A stretch of DNA of 64,000 nt from Anthoceros angustus (GCA_010909165.1 MU008158.1:2691478-2755477); one strand, 5' to 3'; shown: positions 47,060-59,470, counted from the stretch's first letter. The notes: generated by a model not told the origin, from the sequence alone. A program made the numbers and translations.

Positions 47060-49328
47060 ATGGCGACGGTTGGTTTGTGGGTTGCTCTCATTGCGCTTGG
47101 GGTGGCTACAGTGGTGTACTTGTACAAGCGGCCGGCGGCCAAGCTCAAACTTCCACCAGGGCCGCCTGGTATACCTGTGCTCGGGAATCTTCCCGCGGTC
47201 ATAGGCAAAACCAAGCTGCCTCACCACACACTGGCCAGCTTGTCCAAGCCATACGGCCCACTCATGTTCCTCCGCCTTGGTTCCAGGCCTTGCCTCGTGG
47301 CCTCCTCTCCGGAGGTCTTCCGGGAGATCTTCAAGAATCAGGACCAAGTGTTTGCTTCTCGCCCAAGGACTGCGGCGTTCGACGTCTTCTCCCAAAGTGG
47401 CAGAGGCATCTCATTCTCTCCGTAGGGTGAGGGGTGGCGAGAAATGAAGTAAGCTATGAACATGTGGGGCTAGCGCAATGAGGTGAATTTCATAGACTCC
47501 TTTTCGGGATCGTGCTTGGCTCCAGCTAGGGATATGACTAATCTCAACATCTTCCAGGAAACTTATCTCCATGGAGCTTCTGACCAGAGACTAAGCGAGA
47601 TAGAGAGCTGGAGGGTGGCAGAAGTATCGGCCCTGGTGGCAGCTCTTACTCACCACCACACACTGCATGGCACCCACAAATCTGTCATCCTGCGCCCTGT
47701 ACTCAAGGCTGTCGGCTTCAACACCATCACCCAAATGGCCTTCAGGAAGCGGTTCTATGGATACCATAATTTAGAGGAGGAGAGTACTACTGCTAGTACA
47801 AGGAGCCCCCCGGTGTTCAATGACCCTCAAGTGAAGGACATCAGGGTGAGTTCTCCACAAGTTTACTACTAGCAGTGAGCACTTCTCAATCGGCCATACG
47901 ATGAAGTGAACATTCGAACTTTTGAACAGCACTAGTCTTGCCAGGGTGATGTCCAACTGAACAAGTATATTTCTCTCCATGCCTCTGAAGCCAGAGGAGG
48001 GAAACGAGTTCAACGATTTGGCCCAGGATGTCCTCACCATGACTGCTGTTCAGCTGATCGGAGATTTCGTTCCCCAGCTGTCCTTCCTTGACCGATTCTC
48101 TGGTGCTAAGTCTAGAATGGCGAATACTCACGACAGGCTTCACCACTATCTGAGTAGAGTTGTGGAAGAGCATAGGACACATTCCGATAGTGGGCCCGAA
48201 CAACGCGACTTTCTGGACTTTCTCCTCACACTTCAAAACAAAGATGGGTCTCGCTATCTTGATGAACTCGCCATCCGACAACTATGCCATGTAAGCATAC
48301 TGTTCAAATCCTTCAACTTTTGCAAACCTCATATGCACGTTGAATGACAGCATATCTATAGATGTGCCATCGTCCATTTGTAGGAAGTGGTAACCGGAGG
48401 GACGGATACGACAGCCTTTACTGTGGAATGGACCATGTCTGCGCTCGCCATGATTTACATGTCTTCATCGGCAAGCCCATGTTGGCAGTGTCGGCTCCAC
48501 CGGCGGCTGCTGCTTCGGCTGCCATCGACAGGGGGAGCTCACGTCATGGTGATGCTTTTCTCTGGCACTCTAGGCTTGGCCACATTAATCATTCCAAGCT
48601 CTTAGAGATGTCTAAGCAGGATTTGTTTAGGGATAGGCTGCCTACTTTTACAAAGACGCCACCGTTGTGTGAATCATGAGGCACCCAGAGGTCATATCCA
48701 AGTTGATGGCAGAGTTGGACGCTGTGGTGGGTAAGGAGAGGCTGGTGACAGAGGCAGACATCCCCAATTTGCCCTTCCTTCAAGCTGTGGTGAAGGAGAG
48801 TATGCGACTTCATCCCGTGGGCCCTCTCCTCGTACCACATTACTCTATGCAACAGACCAAGGTCTTGGGATACGACATCCCGGAGTCTACCACGGTGCTT
48901 GCCAACATAGGGGCTGTCCAGAGAGACCCTGCTGTTTGGGACAACCCACTACAATTCCGCCCAGAGCGATTATTTGACGAGTAGAATTCAAGCTTTCTTT
49001 TTTGCCAGATTGCAAGTCTCTTTGGAAGGGTATAATCGTCGAGTTAACATGGTTGCTGAATTCCTGTCACTGCAGCCCAGAGATTGATGTGAAACAGCAA
49101 CACTTTGAGCTGCTGCCGTTCGGGAGTGGACGTCGAGGCTTTCCAGGTATGGCCATGGGACTCACCTCAGTGCATTATATCCTGGCTAGGTTGTACCAGG
49201 CTTTCGAGTGGTCTCTTCCCAATGGGATGAAACCAGAAGATGTGGACGTCGAGGAAGCGTTTCAAACGCTCCTCGTAAAAGCCAATGAACTTGAGGCAGT
49301 TCCAACACCTAGAATGATACATGCCTAA
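47060..49328 (+). pseudogene. Clan-71 (A-type) cytochrome P450 pseudogene
   Basis: The ancestral gene encoded a membrane-anchored mono-oxygenase. Exon 1 (47060 on) has an N-terminal anchor and the proline hinge LPPGPPGIPVLGNLP, but SPYG.GWRE is cut by a TAG at 47423-47425. Later exons follow at about 47552-47845, 47945-48290, 48384-48449, 48676-48980 and 49076-49328. The I-helix VTGGTDTTAFTVEW is present, then a foreign copia segment, then the K-helix KESMR, the PERF-like RPERLFDE, and the haem loop FGSGRRGFPGMAMG. The invariant haem-binding Cys of FxxGxRxCxG is replaced by Phe. With a stop, an insertion in coding sequence and loss of the haem ligand, it cannot be a working P450. The substrate family is not assignable. 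Confidence 0.9.
48450..48676 (+). mobile_element. Captured copia GAG-pre-integrase fragment inside P450
   Basis: About 225 bp between MSALA and MRHPEV of the P450. It encodes GKPMLAVSAPPAAAASAAI, then FLWHSRLGHINHSKLLEMSK and TKTPPLCES, the GAG-pre-integrase zinc region of Ty1/copia. There are no LTRs or target-site ends, so this is an internal piece, not a transposed element. It is less decayed than the copia remains at 23 kb. Confidence 0.85.
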
Positions 49329-49329
49329 A

Positions 49330-51015
49330 ACATCCATATGTATCAGTATATTGAACTTTCAGGTAGAACATACCTCGCATAGGGACTTGTCGATAACAAG
49401 AAAATATGGGCCGGAGTGCGTCTTCTCTGCTCCATTGATTCCATCCATGTGCATTAACACACGCATCACTGTCTTATCACCCAGTATACATGCATGGTTT
49501 TGCATACATATCCAACAAACAGGGTGAGATGGACCGATCTCTTCTGTGGAGCAGGTCAAAGAGCTATATGGATATACAGGGAACCCATAATTGTAATTGG
49601 GATGAAAGCCAAGCGATTCGTGGACTGATCCAGCCAAATTTCTGTTATGAAACAGTAAATTCCCAGGTTCAGTACACGAGACAAAGTGAAATAGTGTGCA
49701 GGAGATTTCCAACAATTTCTGGACGACATAAGGTTTTATATGCCTGATGTCCTCCAGATTAGCTGCCCCTCACTTGAAATCCTGCTGCATTTCAGCAGCT
49801 TTGTCCCCTTCACTAATTTTTTCAGTCTGAGATTGCCATCCCCTGTCATACCCAGGCTTCCACACGGGGTGCGAATAGGATTTGGCTGCTTCAGGGTTTG
49901 CTGCAGGTTGTCGTTCTCTGGCACCTTAGGTAGCTTAAACGTTGCTTCTTTGAACTCCAAATGAGACTCATTCAGATCCCTTAGTGCTTCACCTCATGAA
50001 AGTTACCTCAGCAGGTGTGTAACGTTTGGCAGAATTTTGCAGACGTCCTTCTTCAATATGTCCCAGGACAGAATGGGGGGCTTAGCTCCAAGTTCTGCTT
50101 GGAGTGCTCTGTTCTCCCACCACGTTAAAGCCATCGTTTCTAGGCAATATGCTTGATGTCCTCTACTTTAAAGTAGTTGGAGAACCTTCAAGACGCCTTC
50201 CACGAATAAGATCTTTCTGTGCACTGTGCAGTGCATGTCCTGAGGATGTAGTAAAGGAGAGACAGGAAGGTAATTTTCTTGTTGGACCAGAAGGTCTAAT
50301 GTCTCCACACTCTCACTAATCTGAACCACCCCAACTCGTTTGCTCCTTGATCCAACCTTCACACCTAGCCGCCGCCCCCGACGACGACGCCGAGAGGTGG
50401 CAGCAGCAGGGTGCTTCATGCTCTTTTAGGATGCAACTTCCTGATCTGAAAATCGACCAGCTGAGTAGGTGATCCGAAAGGCTGAGGGGCCATAATCACA
50501 AACGCTCGCAGGAGACATACAAATGTCAGGGAATCACCACACACGACATTGCCTTGTTCTTGCATAGCTCTGTGGACATCAGCGCTTCCTGCCACATGCA
50601 TGCCCTGCTGGGCATTCGCGTGTTTCAAGAGCAGACAATCAGAAACGTGCCCGACCGTTACCCGCTTTTCAACGTGAAAGCATGGACGCGGCGACCCAAC
50701 ACACCCCATCAGTCCTTTTCCATGTTCCCCATATCTGACTACATTTCAGTGCTTGACCACATTTTAGCATAGGTAGCTACAAGATTCCGTATTTTTATCA
50801 ACTCGTTCGTCTATTATAACGTAAAGAAGGTTTTTGAGTTTTTTACGCGTTAACTCAGCACACTTCCATATCGTTGTTCGAAATTTTCGTTTATCTAAAT
50901 TATATTTAGAGTCTCACTTATATAAATGTATGTCAAATTGATGTACGCAAGTACAAACATATGTAATTCTTTGCACGTTCTGCAAATTTTATGTACCCCA
51001 TAATAGTGCATTTCA
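49330..51015. other. Intergenic; possible PPR trace on minus
   Basis: The minus frame at 50416-50709 contains DSLTFVCLLRAF after a helical stretch, reminiscent of a PPR motif (DSVTFVCLLKAC type). It is isolated and weak. Nothing else is recognised. Confidence 0.3.
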
Positions 51016-51016
51016 G

Positions 51017-51114
51017 CATAGTGTGTTTGGAGATAAAAATAGGTCATTCTTTTAATGGTGGCAGGCATAGTGTGTTTGGAGATAAAAATAGGTCATTCTT
51101 TTAATGGTGGCAGG
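51017..51114 (+). repeat. Perfect 49-bp tandem duplication
   Basis: The unit beginning CATAGTGTGTTTGGAGATAA and ending TTTAATGGTGGCAGG occurs twice back to back with no differences. A very recent slippage or duplication, or an assembly artefact. Confidence 0.9.
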
Positions 51115-51240
51115 CATAGTTGACAGGTAGCTTGCTTCTTCCTTTCAAATACACCGAACTGTGTGATTGAACGAGGTCATTTAGAATATGGGAAGAGAGT
51201 TCTTTGTAAAACTAGAGGTATTGAACTTCGTGAATTTGAG

Positions 51241-52012
51241 TAGGAGTTTATGGATATTTTGACAACAAGTTTGCAATCTAAGCTTGTGCATAAACCATAT
51301 ATCTCCATGGAAAGGAGAAATCGCCTCCAACTTATGATTATATTACTTATTCATTTATTTCAACAATTTTCAGGAATAAATACGATTATGTTTTATGCCC
51401 CTGTGTTATTCCAAGACAATTGGTTTTGGTAGCAAGACAGCTCTTTATTCCTCACTGATTTCAACAGCTATTAACTTCCTAACAACTCGTAAAGTAGAGT
51501 AGACGTTATTAATAGGCGAGATGGGAAATCTCATCTACCCTTGAAGTCCGAGGAGGAACAATCCAAAAAGGGCTAATAGTAAAAGGGGAAGTCATAGTCC
51601 CCTCGAATGCCTTTCCCTCCTCGAAACTCATGGGGCTATGGGCAAGGACTTTTTTAGGTTAAGGAAACTCAAGAGATAGTGAAAAGAGTCCATAGTAAAG
51701 TTAGGCAGTCAACTCTAGTTTCTATAACAATAATGGGCAAAATTGAGCGTATAGTTATCATTATTATCAGCACATATGTAGCATCTTTTGCTTGGTCATG
51801 GGGACCACTGGGGTGGTTTGTTTGTAGTGAGAATTTTCCCATGGGAACCGTTCAGGGGGTCAACCTATCAATCTTTCCATAAACATGCTCTTGAGGTTCA
51901 TAATCGCCCAAACCTTCTTGAGCATGCTTTATCATTTTCAGGTTTTTATATTCTTTTTCTTGCAAGTTGGGTATTTGTTATAACTATCTTTATATATTTC
52001 TTCTTGCCGTAA
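51241..52012 (+). pseudogene. STP-type hexose/H+ symporter relic
   Basis: Pieces of a sugar transporter appear in order but in broken frames. First MERRNRLQLMIILLIHLFQQ with FSGINTIMFYAPVLFQ (51250-51432). Then TALYSSLISTAINFLTT (about 51440). Then IIIISTYVASFAWSWGPLGW with FVCSENFPM (51679-51882), and finally a last helix VFVITIFIYFFLP (about 51970-52012). These match transmembrane segments 7, 8, 10 and 12 of plant STP carriers. Stops and shifts, the missing N-terminal half and AT-rich decay show it is dead. No introns remain between the pieces, so a retrocopy is possible. Confidence 0.8.
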
Positions 52013-52419
52013 ATTAGGGGTGTTCATATGGATGACATGGACCACATTTGGAGGACACATTGGTTTTGAAAGAAAATATTCCAATGGAAGAAAGCAATAT
52101 GCAAAAATCTAAAGCTCCCACTATTGTCCTAAAGTAGCGTCCCACATTGAACATGCTTCGTAGTGGATCTAGTAGTGTAGAAGTCTTTAGTATGGTAGAA
52201 GACTAGTGCTTGAACCTCCTATCTAAAACTAAAATAGTTTTAGAATTTTTTATATCTAGAAGGATACTTGTAATTCAAATTTTGAATTTCATATGGATTA
52301 TTCCATGATTTAAAGCCTTAGTTTTACGCAAATCCACCATAAGCGTGTTAGGATTAGAAAGTAACCAATCAAAATTTGAACAGTTCGTGTGCTCCATATT
52401 CTAAATACGCTTAATCTTA

Positions 52420-52790
52420 CTTTCTAAGCGCCTGCTTTCTAAACACGTGCTTTCTTAGCGCCTGCTTTCTAAGCAGGCTTTCACTTCAGGCCTATTGCCT
52501 AATCGCATTCGAAACACGTGCTTTCTAAGCAAGCTTTCACTTCAGACCTATTGCCTAATCACATTCGAAACACGTGCTTTCTAAGTAGCCTTTCGCTTAG
52601 CCCTATTGCCTGATTACATTCAAGTGTCTGCTCTCTAAGTAACTTCCACTTTAGGCATATGATAGAAAGCAGGCTTTTGCTACAGTGCTATTGCCTTATT
52701 ACACTTAAGCGCTTGCTTTCTATTCATGGTTTCACTTCAAGGCGCTTGCTTTCTATTCATGGTTTCACTTCAAGTGTATTACAAAAAACA
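52420..52790 (+). repeat. Minisatellite, units of about 50-60 bp
   Basis: Repeated GTGCTTTCTAAGCA(A/G)(G)CTTTCACTTCAG..CTATTGCCTAAT(C/T)(A/G)CATTCGAAA units, about six degenerate copies. One 31-bp sub-unit (CGCTTGCTTTCTATTCATGG) is repeated exactly near 52709 and 52742. Confidence 0.8.
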
Positions 52791-53214
52791 AACTTTCGCT
52801 TCCAGCGTATAGAAAAAGAAGAACAAGTCTATCATAGTCCACACGGACGGATTTCACAAACAGAGTGTGTATCATCGATGCAACTCATAGACGCGCTGGG
52901 CCACGCGATCACACCCATTGCAGTCCCAAATTACACCTTCACGGTACCAATGAAGGGGAGCGGCATAGAAAACATATACCATACCCCGAGGGGTGGTTCA
53001 ATAGGGTAATGCCGAAATAATTAACTTTTGAAAAAATAAGGTTCAACATAAATATTTATTTTTTCAAAATTTTAATATTTATGAAAAATAATTTTATCTA
53101 ATTTCAATATTTATTAAAATACATAGGTATCTATATCAAACTAATAGATATGTATAGACCTCCCCTAAACAACCCCTAATTTTTCACACAAGCCCTAGTT
53201 TCAGCCTCAGTTGC

Positions 53215-53435
53215 CTCCTGCAACTCAAACTGCAAGCAGCCTCGCCCTCGCCCTTGTAGTGTAGCGCGCCGTGGATGGGCTGTCCAACATACAGCCTTGT
53301 CCTCGCCCTTGTAGTGTAGCATGCCCTGGATGGGCTCGTAGCTGTCCAACAGGTGCCTACTGCGAGTAAGGCCTGATCGAGATCGGGATCTGTGCATTCT
53401 CGGGCTATCCCTATCTCGATCAGGCCTACTCGGTC
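53215..53435. repeat. Direct repeat followed by a 25-bp hairpin
   Basis: CCTCGCCCTTGTAGTGTAGC occurs at about 53239 and 53301 with similar flanks. Then GAGTAAGGCCTGATCGAGAT (about 53364) pairs with ATCTCGATCAGGCCTACTC (about 53411-53431) across a loop of about 20 bases. Non-coding. Confidence 0.65.
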
Positions 53436-53574
53436 TCCCAAACTCCGCCAGCCTACTACTTACCTTTTCTTTGTTTTCGGCATCTTAAACTTGTAAATTT
53501 TTAAACATTCGGCCTAGTAAGTATAATAATTTCTAGATTTTCAAATTTTACTAATTTTAATTTTTCTAGATTTT

Positions 53575-53647
53575 TAATTTTTATTAATTTTTATTAATTT
53601 TTATTAATTTTTATTAATTTTTATTAATTTTTATTAATTTTTATTAA
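53575..53647. repeat. AT microsatellite, 11-bp unit
   Basis: About six to seven uninterrupted copies of TTATTAATTTT. Confidence 0.95.
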
Positions 53648-53734
53648 TTAACGTCGAATCACCCCTCGAAGTATAATAGTGGAACGTAATTGGCGAAATG
53701 GAGTTGCTATGGCCGAAAGCTGGAGTCCTGTAAC

Positions 53735-53835
53735 AACCCATGGGCACAGTGGTACGTCGTTATTAAGCATCTTGGGCTTAGATCGCTACTTAGATGGGGT
53801 GCCTAAAGGGAATGGATGCCCTTGGTGCGAGTAGC
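53735..53835 (+). other. Possible 5S rRNA-derived sequence
   Basis: The segment from TTATTAAGCATCTTGGGCTT through CGCTACTTAGATGGGGTGCC resembles the 5S rRNA internal promoter region, whose consensus runs TTAAGC.TGCTTGGGC, AGTACT..GATGGGTGACC. Spacing is roughly right, but the 5' half does not fit without an insertion and the 3' end is unlike 5S. A degenerate 5S pseudogene or 5S-derived SINE is possible. Confidence 0.3.
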
Positions 53836-54248
53836 TTAGGCACATCATGGTACAAATTGTGAAATACCAAGTCCCATCCCGGAAATCCGTCCTTAGTGGC
53901 CTTAAATAAAATTTTTCTTCTTCTGTGGCAGTGCCCTTACTTTCTTCGGGTTTCCATGTGTAGGCAGTTATTCATACTACATGTCATCTTTGACATGCTC
54001 TGCAAGTGGCCATGTTCAATGCCAGCACATCATCAATCACAGGCTCCGCACACTTACTCAAGTTCCATACTAATGAGGCTATAGCCCAACGCCACAGCCC
54101 GGCGTGAACAAATGGCCCAGCCAGGAGAGCTTCCAATTTGGCAGCACGGCCATACGAAGAACGCTTCACTGTACATTTTCATTGCCGCGATTGTCCTCAA
54201 AAGATTGGAGTTAGTACCCCACCCCACTACAAGTTCTCCAGAGAGAGC

Positions 54249-57106
54249 CTACTTATTTAAGGACCAGTCGTAGGGCAGATAAGCCAATTTGATATCTTGA
54301 GAATCCAAGAGCGCCAAGAGCTGCTTTTCCTCCTCGGGATTTAAGTACTGGGCAATCCACTTGAGCACTGAGATTTCGTTCTTGGCAAAATCAGTGTCAT
54401 ACCTGCATAGCCACATGCAGCATTTCAGGGTCGACACTCAAGAGCATCAGGACCAGCAACCTATGGAGTGATGAACAGACCATTTGAAAATTTTGCTGAT
54501 TGACACAGACTTTGCTCCCGGATCAATTCTGACACTTCCTGCCAGAAACTCGTTTGCTGCGGTCTTCAGCTCTTCAAGAACTCCGTCGAAGGAGTAACAT
54601 CTTAAAGCAGGACTTGATCGCGTTCCCTTCACAAGAGCCATATGGATCAAGGGTTCTGCTTCTGATAGAGCCACCTGCAAGATCCAGTCGGTACATCAAC
54701 ATGCACTTATTACGAGGATAAACCTGTTGAGGGAATGGTAGCACATAATAGTTCACCTGGAGCCGAGGATCCTTTGTGCTGAAAGGCTTTCTCAGACTGT
54801 ATGGAGCCCTCCTATTTGCTCTGAGCAATCCGTTCTCTATGGCAGACAACGAGTATGTTTGTCCACCAATCACGTATTGCACATCCAGGAAAAAACTTCT
54901 TCTGTCGAGAAGGAGTCCACCAGGGCTCCGTCTAAGTTCTGCAATTGCATGGATAACCAAAGCGTTGTAGATGTTCAAGAAAAAGGCCAATTTTTCCTGG
55001 CTGCTAAAGGTAACCAAGTCGACCCTTTGAAGCTCTTCTGTTTTCTTGACAAAGCTGTGACACAGGCATGTCGTGAACAACTGGTCAAAGCGACCAGCCA
55101 CAAAAGGCGGCCAAGTAGGATGCTAGCAATCAAGTCTGACGAGCTGCATAGTATACATTGATCCCAAAACAGAATATTCAGGACACCCAAACCCTGGAAA
55201 AAGTATAAGGGATAATTCACTCACCATTTGAACTCATCGCCCTTCGCAATGCCCTCATAATCCACATTCTTGCCATCCTCAGACACATATGCATCGTAAA
55301 TAGCAAGAATGAGCCTTCGGAGATCATCTCCAACATCTCTAGCAGGCCTGGGCTCCAAGTCATTTGTAGCTCCACTGAAATTCAGGCACTTGCCCAACAC
55401 ATTTGGGTTGTGTTCCAGAAACCGATAGAAATGATTTCCATCCTCAAAAACATGTTCCCTGAATCACGGATATGGAAGAGAACGGGCTATTGAGTCAACA
55501 GCATACCAGAAGAACAAGCAAGGGTATGAAAAAGTGAAATGAGTTCACGCTAGCGCTTACTCTAGTACGTGAGTGAAGAAATGCTTGCTGGCAATGCTCC
55601 TGACCAACTCCACAGCCTGCGAACACCACCCTCGTCACGAAACCAAAACCGAATGACCAGTTTCACACTACTAGCTGCCAAGGCGGAAGCTGCCACATAA
55701 GTACATGCAACAACCTGGGACCTTCGAATGACAGGGTCCACTCACCATACAAAAGTGAATAATGGCTGGGGCCCCAACAAACAGAGGCTGAGGGGAAGTT
55801 GCATACGACTTAACGGGCAGCTTACCATTTCCCTGGTGATATGTTGGTCTTCCATAACGATGTCAACAGCATCGGATCCAACAAAGCATTTATTGATGAC
55901 TCGATACTTCAGAAAGCGGTCCTTCACCACCAGCTTTGCTCTCAGTTTCTTCACAAGTTCAATGTACTCATCCAGTTTTCCACTTACAGCGTGCTCACTA
56001 TAGACGGGGGGAAGAGGAGTCGCCAGGTTAGCCTCGACCTCGAAAACCTGTTCAATTTTCTCTTCCAGCTGTCCACCTGCTTCTAGTGCCAGCAGTTCGC
56101 TTACACCCCCAATCACAACGTCATTGAAGAAGACTTGAGGCACGTCAAGGGTCCCAGCTTTTTCTTCGAGCTCAGACTTCCGTTGCGGGAAAACATCCAG
56201 ATTGATCTCCACAAACTTGATTCCCCACTTCGACAGTATACTCTTCGCTGTACGACACTCCCGAGACCCTGACACAGAGAAAACGGTGACTCTTCCCTTC
56301 ATTTCCCGGCCAGAGTCCTGAGCCTCATCCTCAGCCTCAGTGTCCTCCTCGTTCTCAGACTTGGCAGACTCGGACCTGCTGACCTGTTCAGGTATCCCAA
56401 CTTCCTTGTCAGTCTGATCTGAGCGATCTAAATCCTCCTTCTTCCCCGAAAGTCTTCTGATCACCTTGCTGACCACAGTCCTGCTGCCATCAACAACATT
56501 CGTGACGACATTCATGCTACCATCCACGACGTTCGTGACCACGTTCTTACCCCCGTCAACGACATTCTTGCCGCCATCCCTGACGAAGTTTTTGAAAGCC
56601 GCAGCCTTCTCTGGCCACTCTTCTCCAAATGCTCCAGGCTTCTTGTCCGCAATTTCTGCCGGAGGGGAGCTCCCTTCTTCGATCTCAGCATCCTGAGCCG
56701 TTTTCTGTGGAGCCTCTGCCTGCTTTTTGGATGTGAAAGTCCTCTCGATAAAATTCAGTGCCGTCTGCCCTTTGATAGCGAGATAGGACCTCTTCGGTTC
56801 CTTCGACGCTATCGACGAGGGATCGCTCTCCTCTGAGGACGGCACCTGAGCTTCACCTGGTTGCAGATCGGGATGCGAGCCTTCGGTGCTCGCAGCGCCG
56901 CCATCCTCTGCACTCACAGGCGATGCCTCACCCCCCACCATCACCGTACTGTCAGGTAAGCCGACGTCCACCTGGTCGGCCAATCCACCGTCCTGAGAAG
57001 ACGAATCTTTGGAAAGCTGATCATCTGAAGGCACGGATTCCACCAGATTCCACTCTCCCGATGGCTCACTCGCTACAGGCTCCTTCAAATCTCTGTCGTT
57101 GTCCAT
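54249..57106 (-). CDS. Glutaredoxin-DEP-DUF547 protein
   Basis: A three-domain plant protein of unknown reaction. Six exons on minus, frame-consistent: 57106-55826, 55616-55561, 55458-55225, 55054-54757, 54674-54481, 54402-54249; 738 residues. Residues 1-280 are acidic and low-complexity, with repeated NVVDG units (coded at about 56470-56590). The glutaredoxin-like domain follows (VTVFSVSGSRECRTAKSIL, DVPQVFFNDVVIGG): the active site reads SREC, so the first Cys of CxxC is replaced by Ser. The DEP domain spans KDRFLKYRVINKCFVGSDAV to NHFYRFLEH, and DUF547 follows (KLAFFLNIYNALVIHA; YVIGGQTYSLSAIENGLLR; KWIAQYLNPEE). A splice acceptor just before the ATG suggests a 5' UTR intron. Close to Arabidopsis proteins annotated as DEP/GRX electron transporters. 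Confidence 0.92.
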
Positions 57107-57109
57107 CTG

Positions 57110-58990
57110 TTCCAAAATGCAAGGACAGCCACGACACCTGCAGAAACCCGATGCAGAATCAGGAAAGCACAATCACAGGCAACCGCGCAGCCAGGGCAAC
57201 AATTAAAATTTGGAAGGAGGAGGGGAACAAAGCCACAGAGAAACGGGCGGTCAAACACGCAGAGTCATCTGCACTTATCAGCGTCTGCTGATGCATTGCA
57301 AAGATCAACACGTCGCTAAACAGGATTGAAGACAAATAAGACGAAGCTGAATAGATCTGCCAAACTCGAGCCAGATCCGACCAGCGGAAGCTGAAAGCAC
57401 TTGGTGATCGACAGGCACCGAAAGGCGGCGCGGCAGCGAAAGAGCAGGAGCATGATGCGGACTCACCTGAGCGTAGAGGAGACGAAGGAAGCGTGCTGGT
57501 TGCGTGCCCTGGGAACGCCAGTAACGATGAGTGAGAAAATGGAGGAGCAGCTGGGGGATAGCCAGCAGGCGGGAAGCGGAGCAACGCGACGCAGCTTGAA
57601 CTTGAGCTGCTTTACTCACAGAGTCACTCGACATAAATGCCGCGGACGCCGGACTGCTGACTCCATATGTATGTACAATATGCGGCCGGTGCTCACTGTA
57701 TCCGGATACGATTCATTTCCGACTGGCCGCCTCATCGGTACCACCGTACAGTATGTAGTTGTGTACAGGCACCATGTTTGTAGACGTGTTGACGACGACG
57801 GCTCCACGCAACTTACCCGAGACTTCATCGCGCAGCTGCCCAAACTTGGTAAACTATCCACTAGCTGCGTTTTCGTCTGCCGCCAGGGATGCACAATTGC
57901 ACATTGCACATTGCACATGCCATTCAATCTACACTACCTACATTTATTACAAAATTTTCATTATATTTCTTTAAAATCTGATTGTAGTCTTCAATTTAAA
58001 AATTATCTGGGGATTTAATACTTGTTTTTCTAGGATAATTTGACTCGCACAACTTAGGACTTCTTCGCTTTGACAATTCGAGCTCACTACGGCCGATTTT
58101 TAGCTAATGGTCCACCACGTTGCAAATTGAACCGCAGCCAACTAAAGTACGGACACAATCCAAGTTCACCTTAAGTACAATTGAGTTCACACTAGAGGAC
58201 TTCACCCCCTACAAACTTTCTCTTGGGGTCTAGATCACGTAGTTCACTATATAAGGACCCTCACTTTGGCACCGCCTCCAAGGCTCGACTCACACGTTGT
58301 GAACGGCTCAACATGTTCTTGAGGGCATGCTTTTGATCTCGCGAGATGCCTAATGTCTCCTCCTCATTGGAAGAACCCATGTCACTCCAGCACCAGAGCA
58401 CCTTGGCACCCACTCTAGGAACCTCACAAGCCTAGCACCTGCACGTTTACTTTTCATACGAACTACGGGGAGTTCACTTCAAACCGACCCTAGTTTAGTT
58501 CTATGCGTCTGTCCGAGAGGCTATAATTCGCTAGCCGATTCAATTGGATATAGTTCGCTAGCCAGTTTAGTTGGATTTTCGAACTAAGCACGGGAATGTT
58601 CAACCAAAAAAGCGAGTGTGTGTGTTTGGACTCATGTTCTCAACTAACTGTGTTCGATTACTGTTTTTTACTTTCAACCTAATTAAAATGCTACAATAGC
58701 AAAAAATCACGGTAGGAACTCCTTAGTCCATGATTGCTCATCGCCCATATCGGCGCACTATATTTCAGTCTTATGATGGTCATCCAAACATTTTAATCAC
58801 AATATATATACTTCTCATATTTCCATCCCATGACAATCATCCACCCTTATTGGACTATAAATTTTCCGACTTCTTGCTCATATGTTTCGAAGAATATACT
58901 TTTTGTTGACCAATAAAAGTGGAAGAGGATCATGGCTTCTTTACCTAGGGCCTTGGCAGTGCACTACCTTGATGTTTTGTAGTTTTTTGT
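57110..58990. other. Upstream region of GRX-DEP-DUF547 gene and intergenic
   Basis: Contains the probable 5' UTR and promoter of the minus-strand gene to about 57.65 kb. Beyond that the sequence has no recognised features; frames are short. Confidence 0.4.
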
Positions 58991-59004
58991 TTTGGTATTT
59001 TGTA

Positions 59005-59470
59005 GATAAGAAGGAAAACGGGGACTTTGTAGATATGCAGAGATGGGAAGTCCCATCTACATCGAGGGAGTGGGGAAGAAACCACTACAGGGCCCAGGCC
59101 AAGGGGGACTAGCCTCCATAATTGTTTACCCTAAAATTACCAACTACCCCCAAAATGTCGAAATCTGGGACAAGCAAGGGCCTACTTTACCACCCAAGCT
59201 AAAGGTGTTGCGTCTCTCACATTTCAAGTTGTCCTAAAACTTGCATTTGCCACCGCCCTCTGCAAGACGATGAAAAAAAGCTGCCAAAGCCATCACTTAG
59301 GAAAGGGGGAGACCCCATTCTTACGGGTGTGGTAGGCCTTAGCACAGCCCTTGATAAACTTGGAAAAATCTTTGTCCATGATCCCAAGGCAAGATAGTAA
59401 AATAAAATGCACCATACCTTTTTTTTAATGAAGAATTGTACATTATAATGGTATATAAGAAATAGCTTCA
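59005..59470 (+). repeat. Dispersed repeat, continuous copy
   Basis: The left part (59005-59280) matches 28760-29035 and the right part (59278-59390) matches 32130-32245. It is therefore the uninterrupted version of sequence that flanks the 29.0-32.1 kb block near PLD. Non-coding; ends undefined. Confidence 0.65.
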
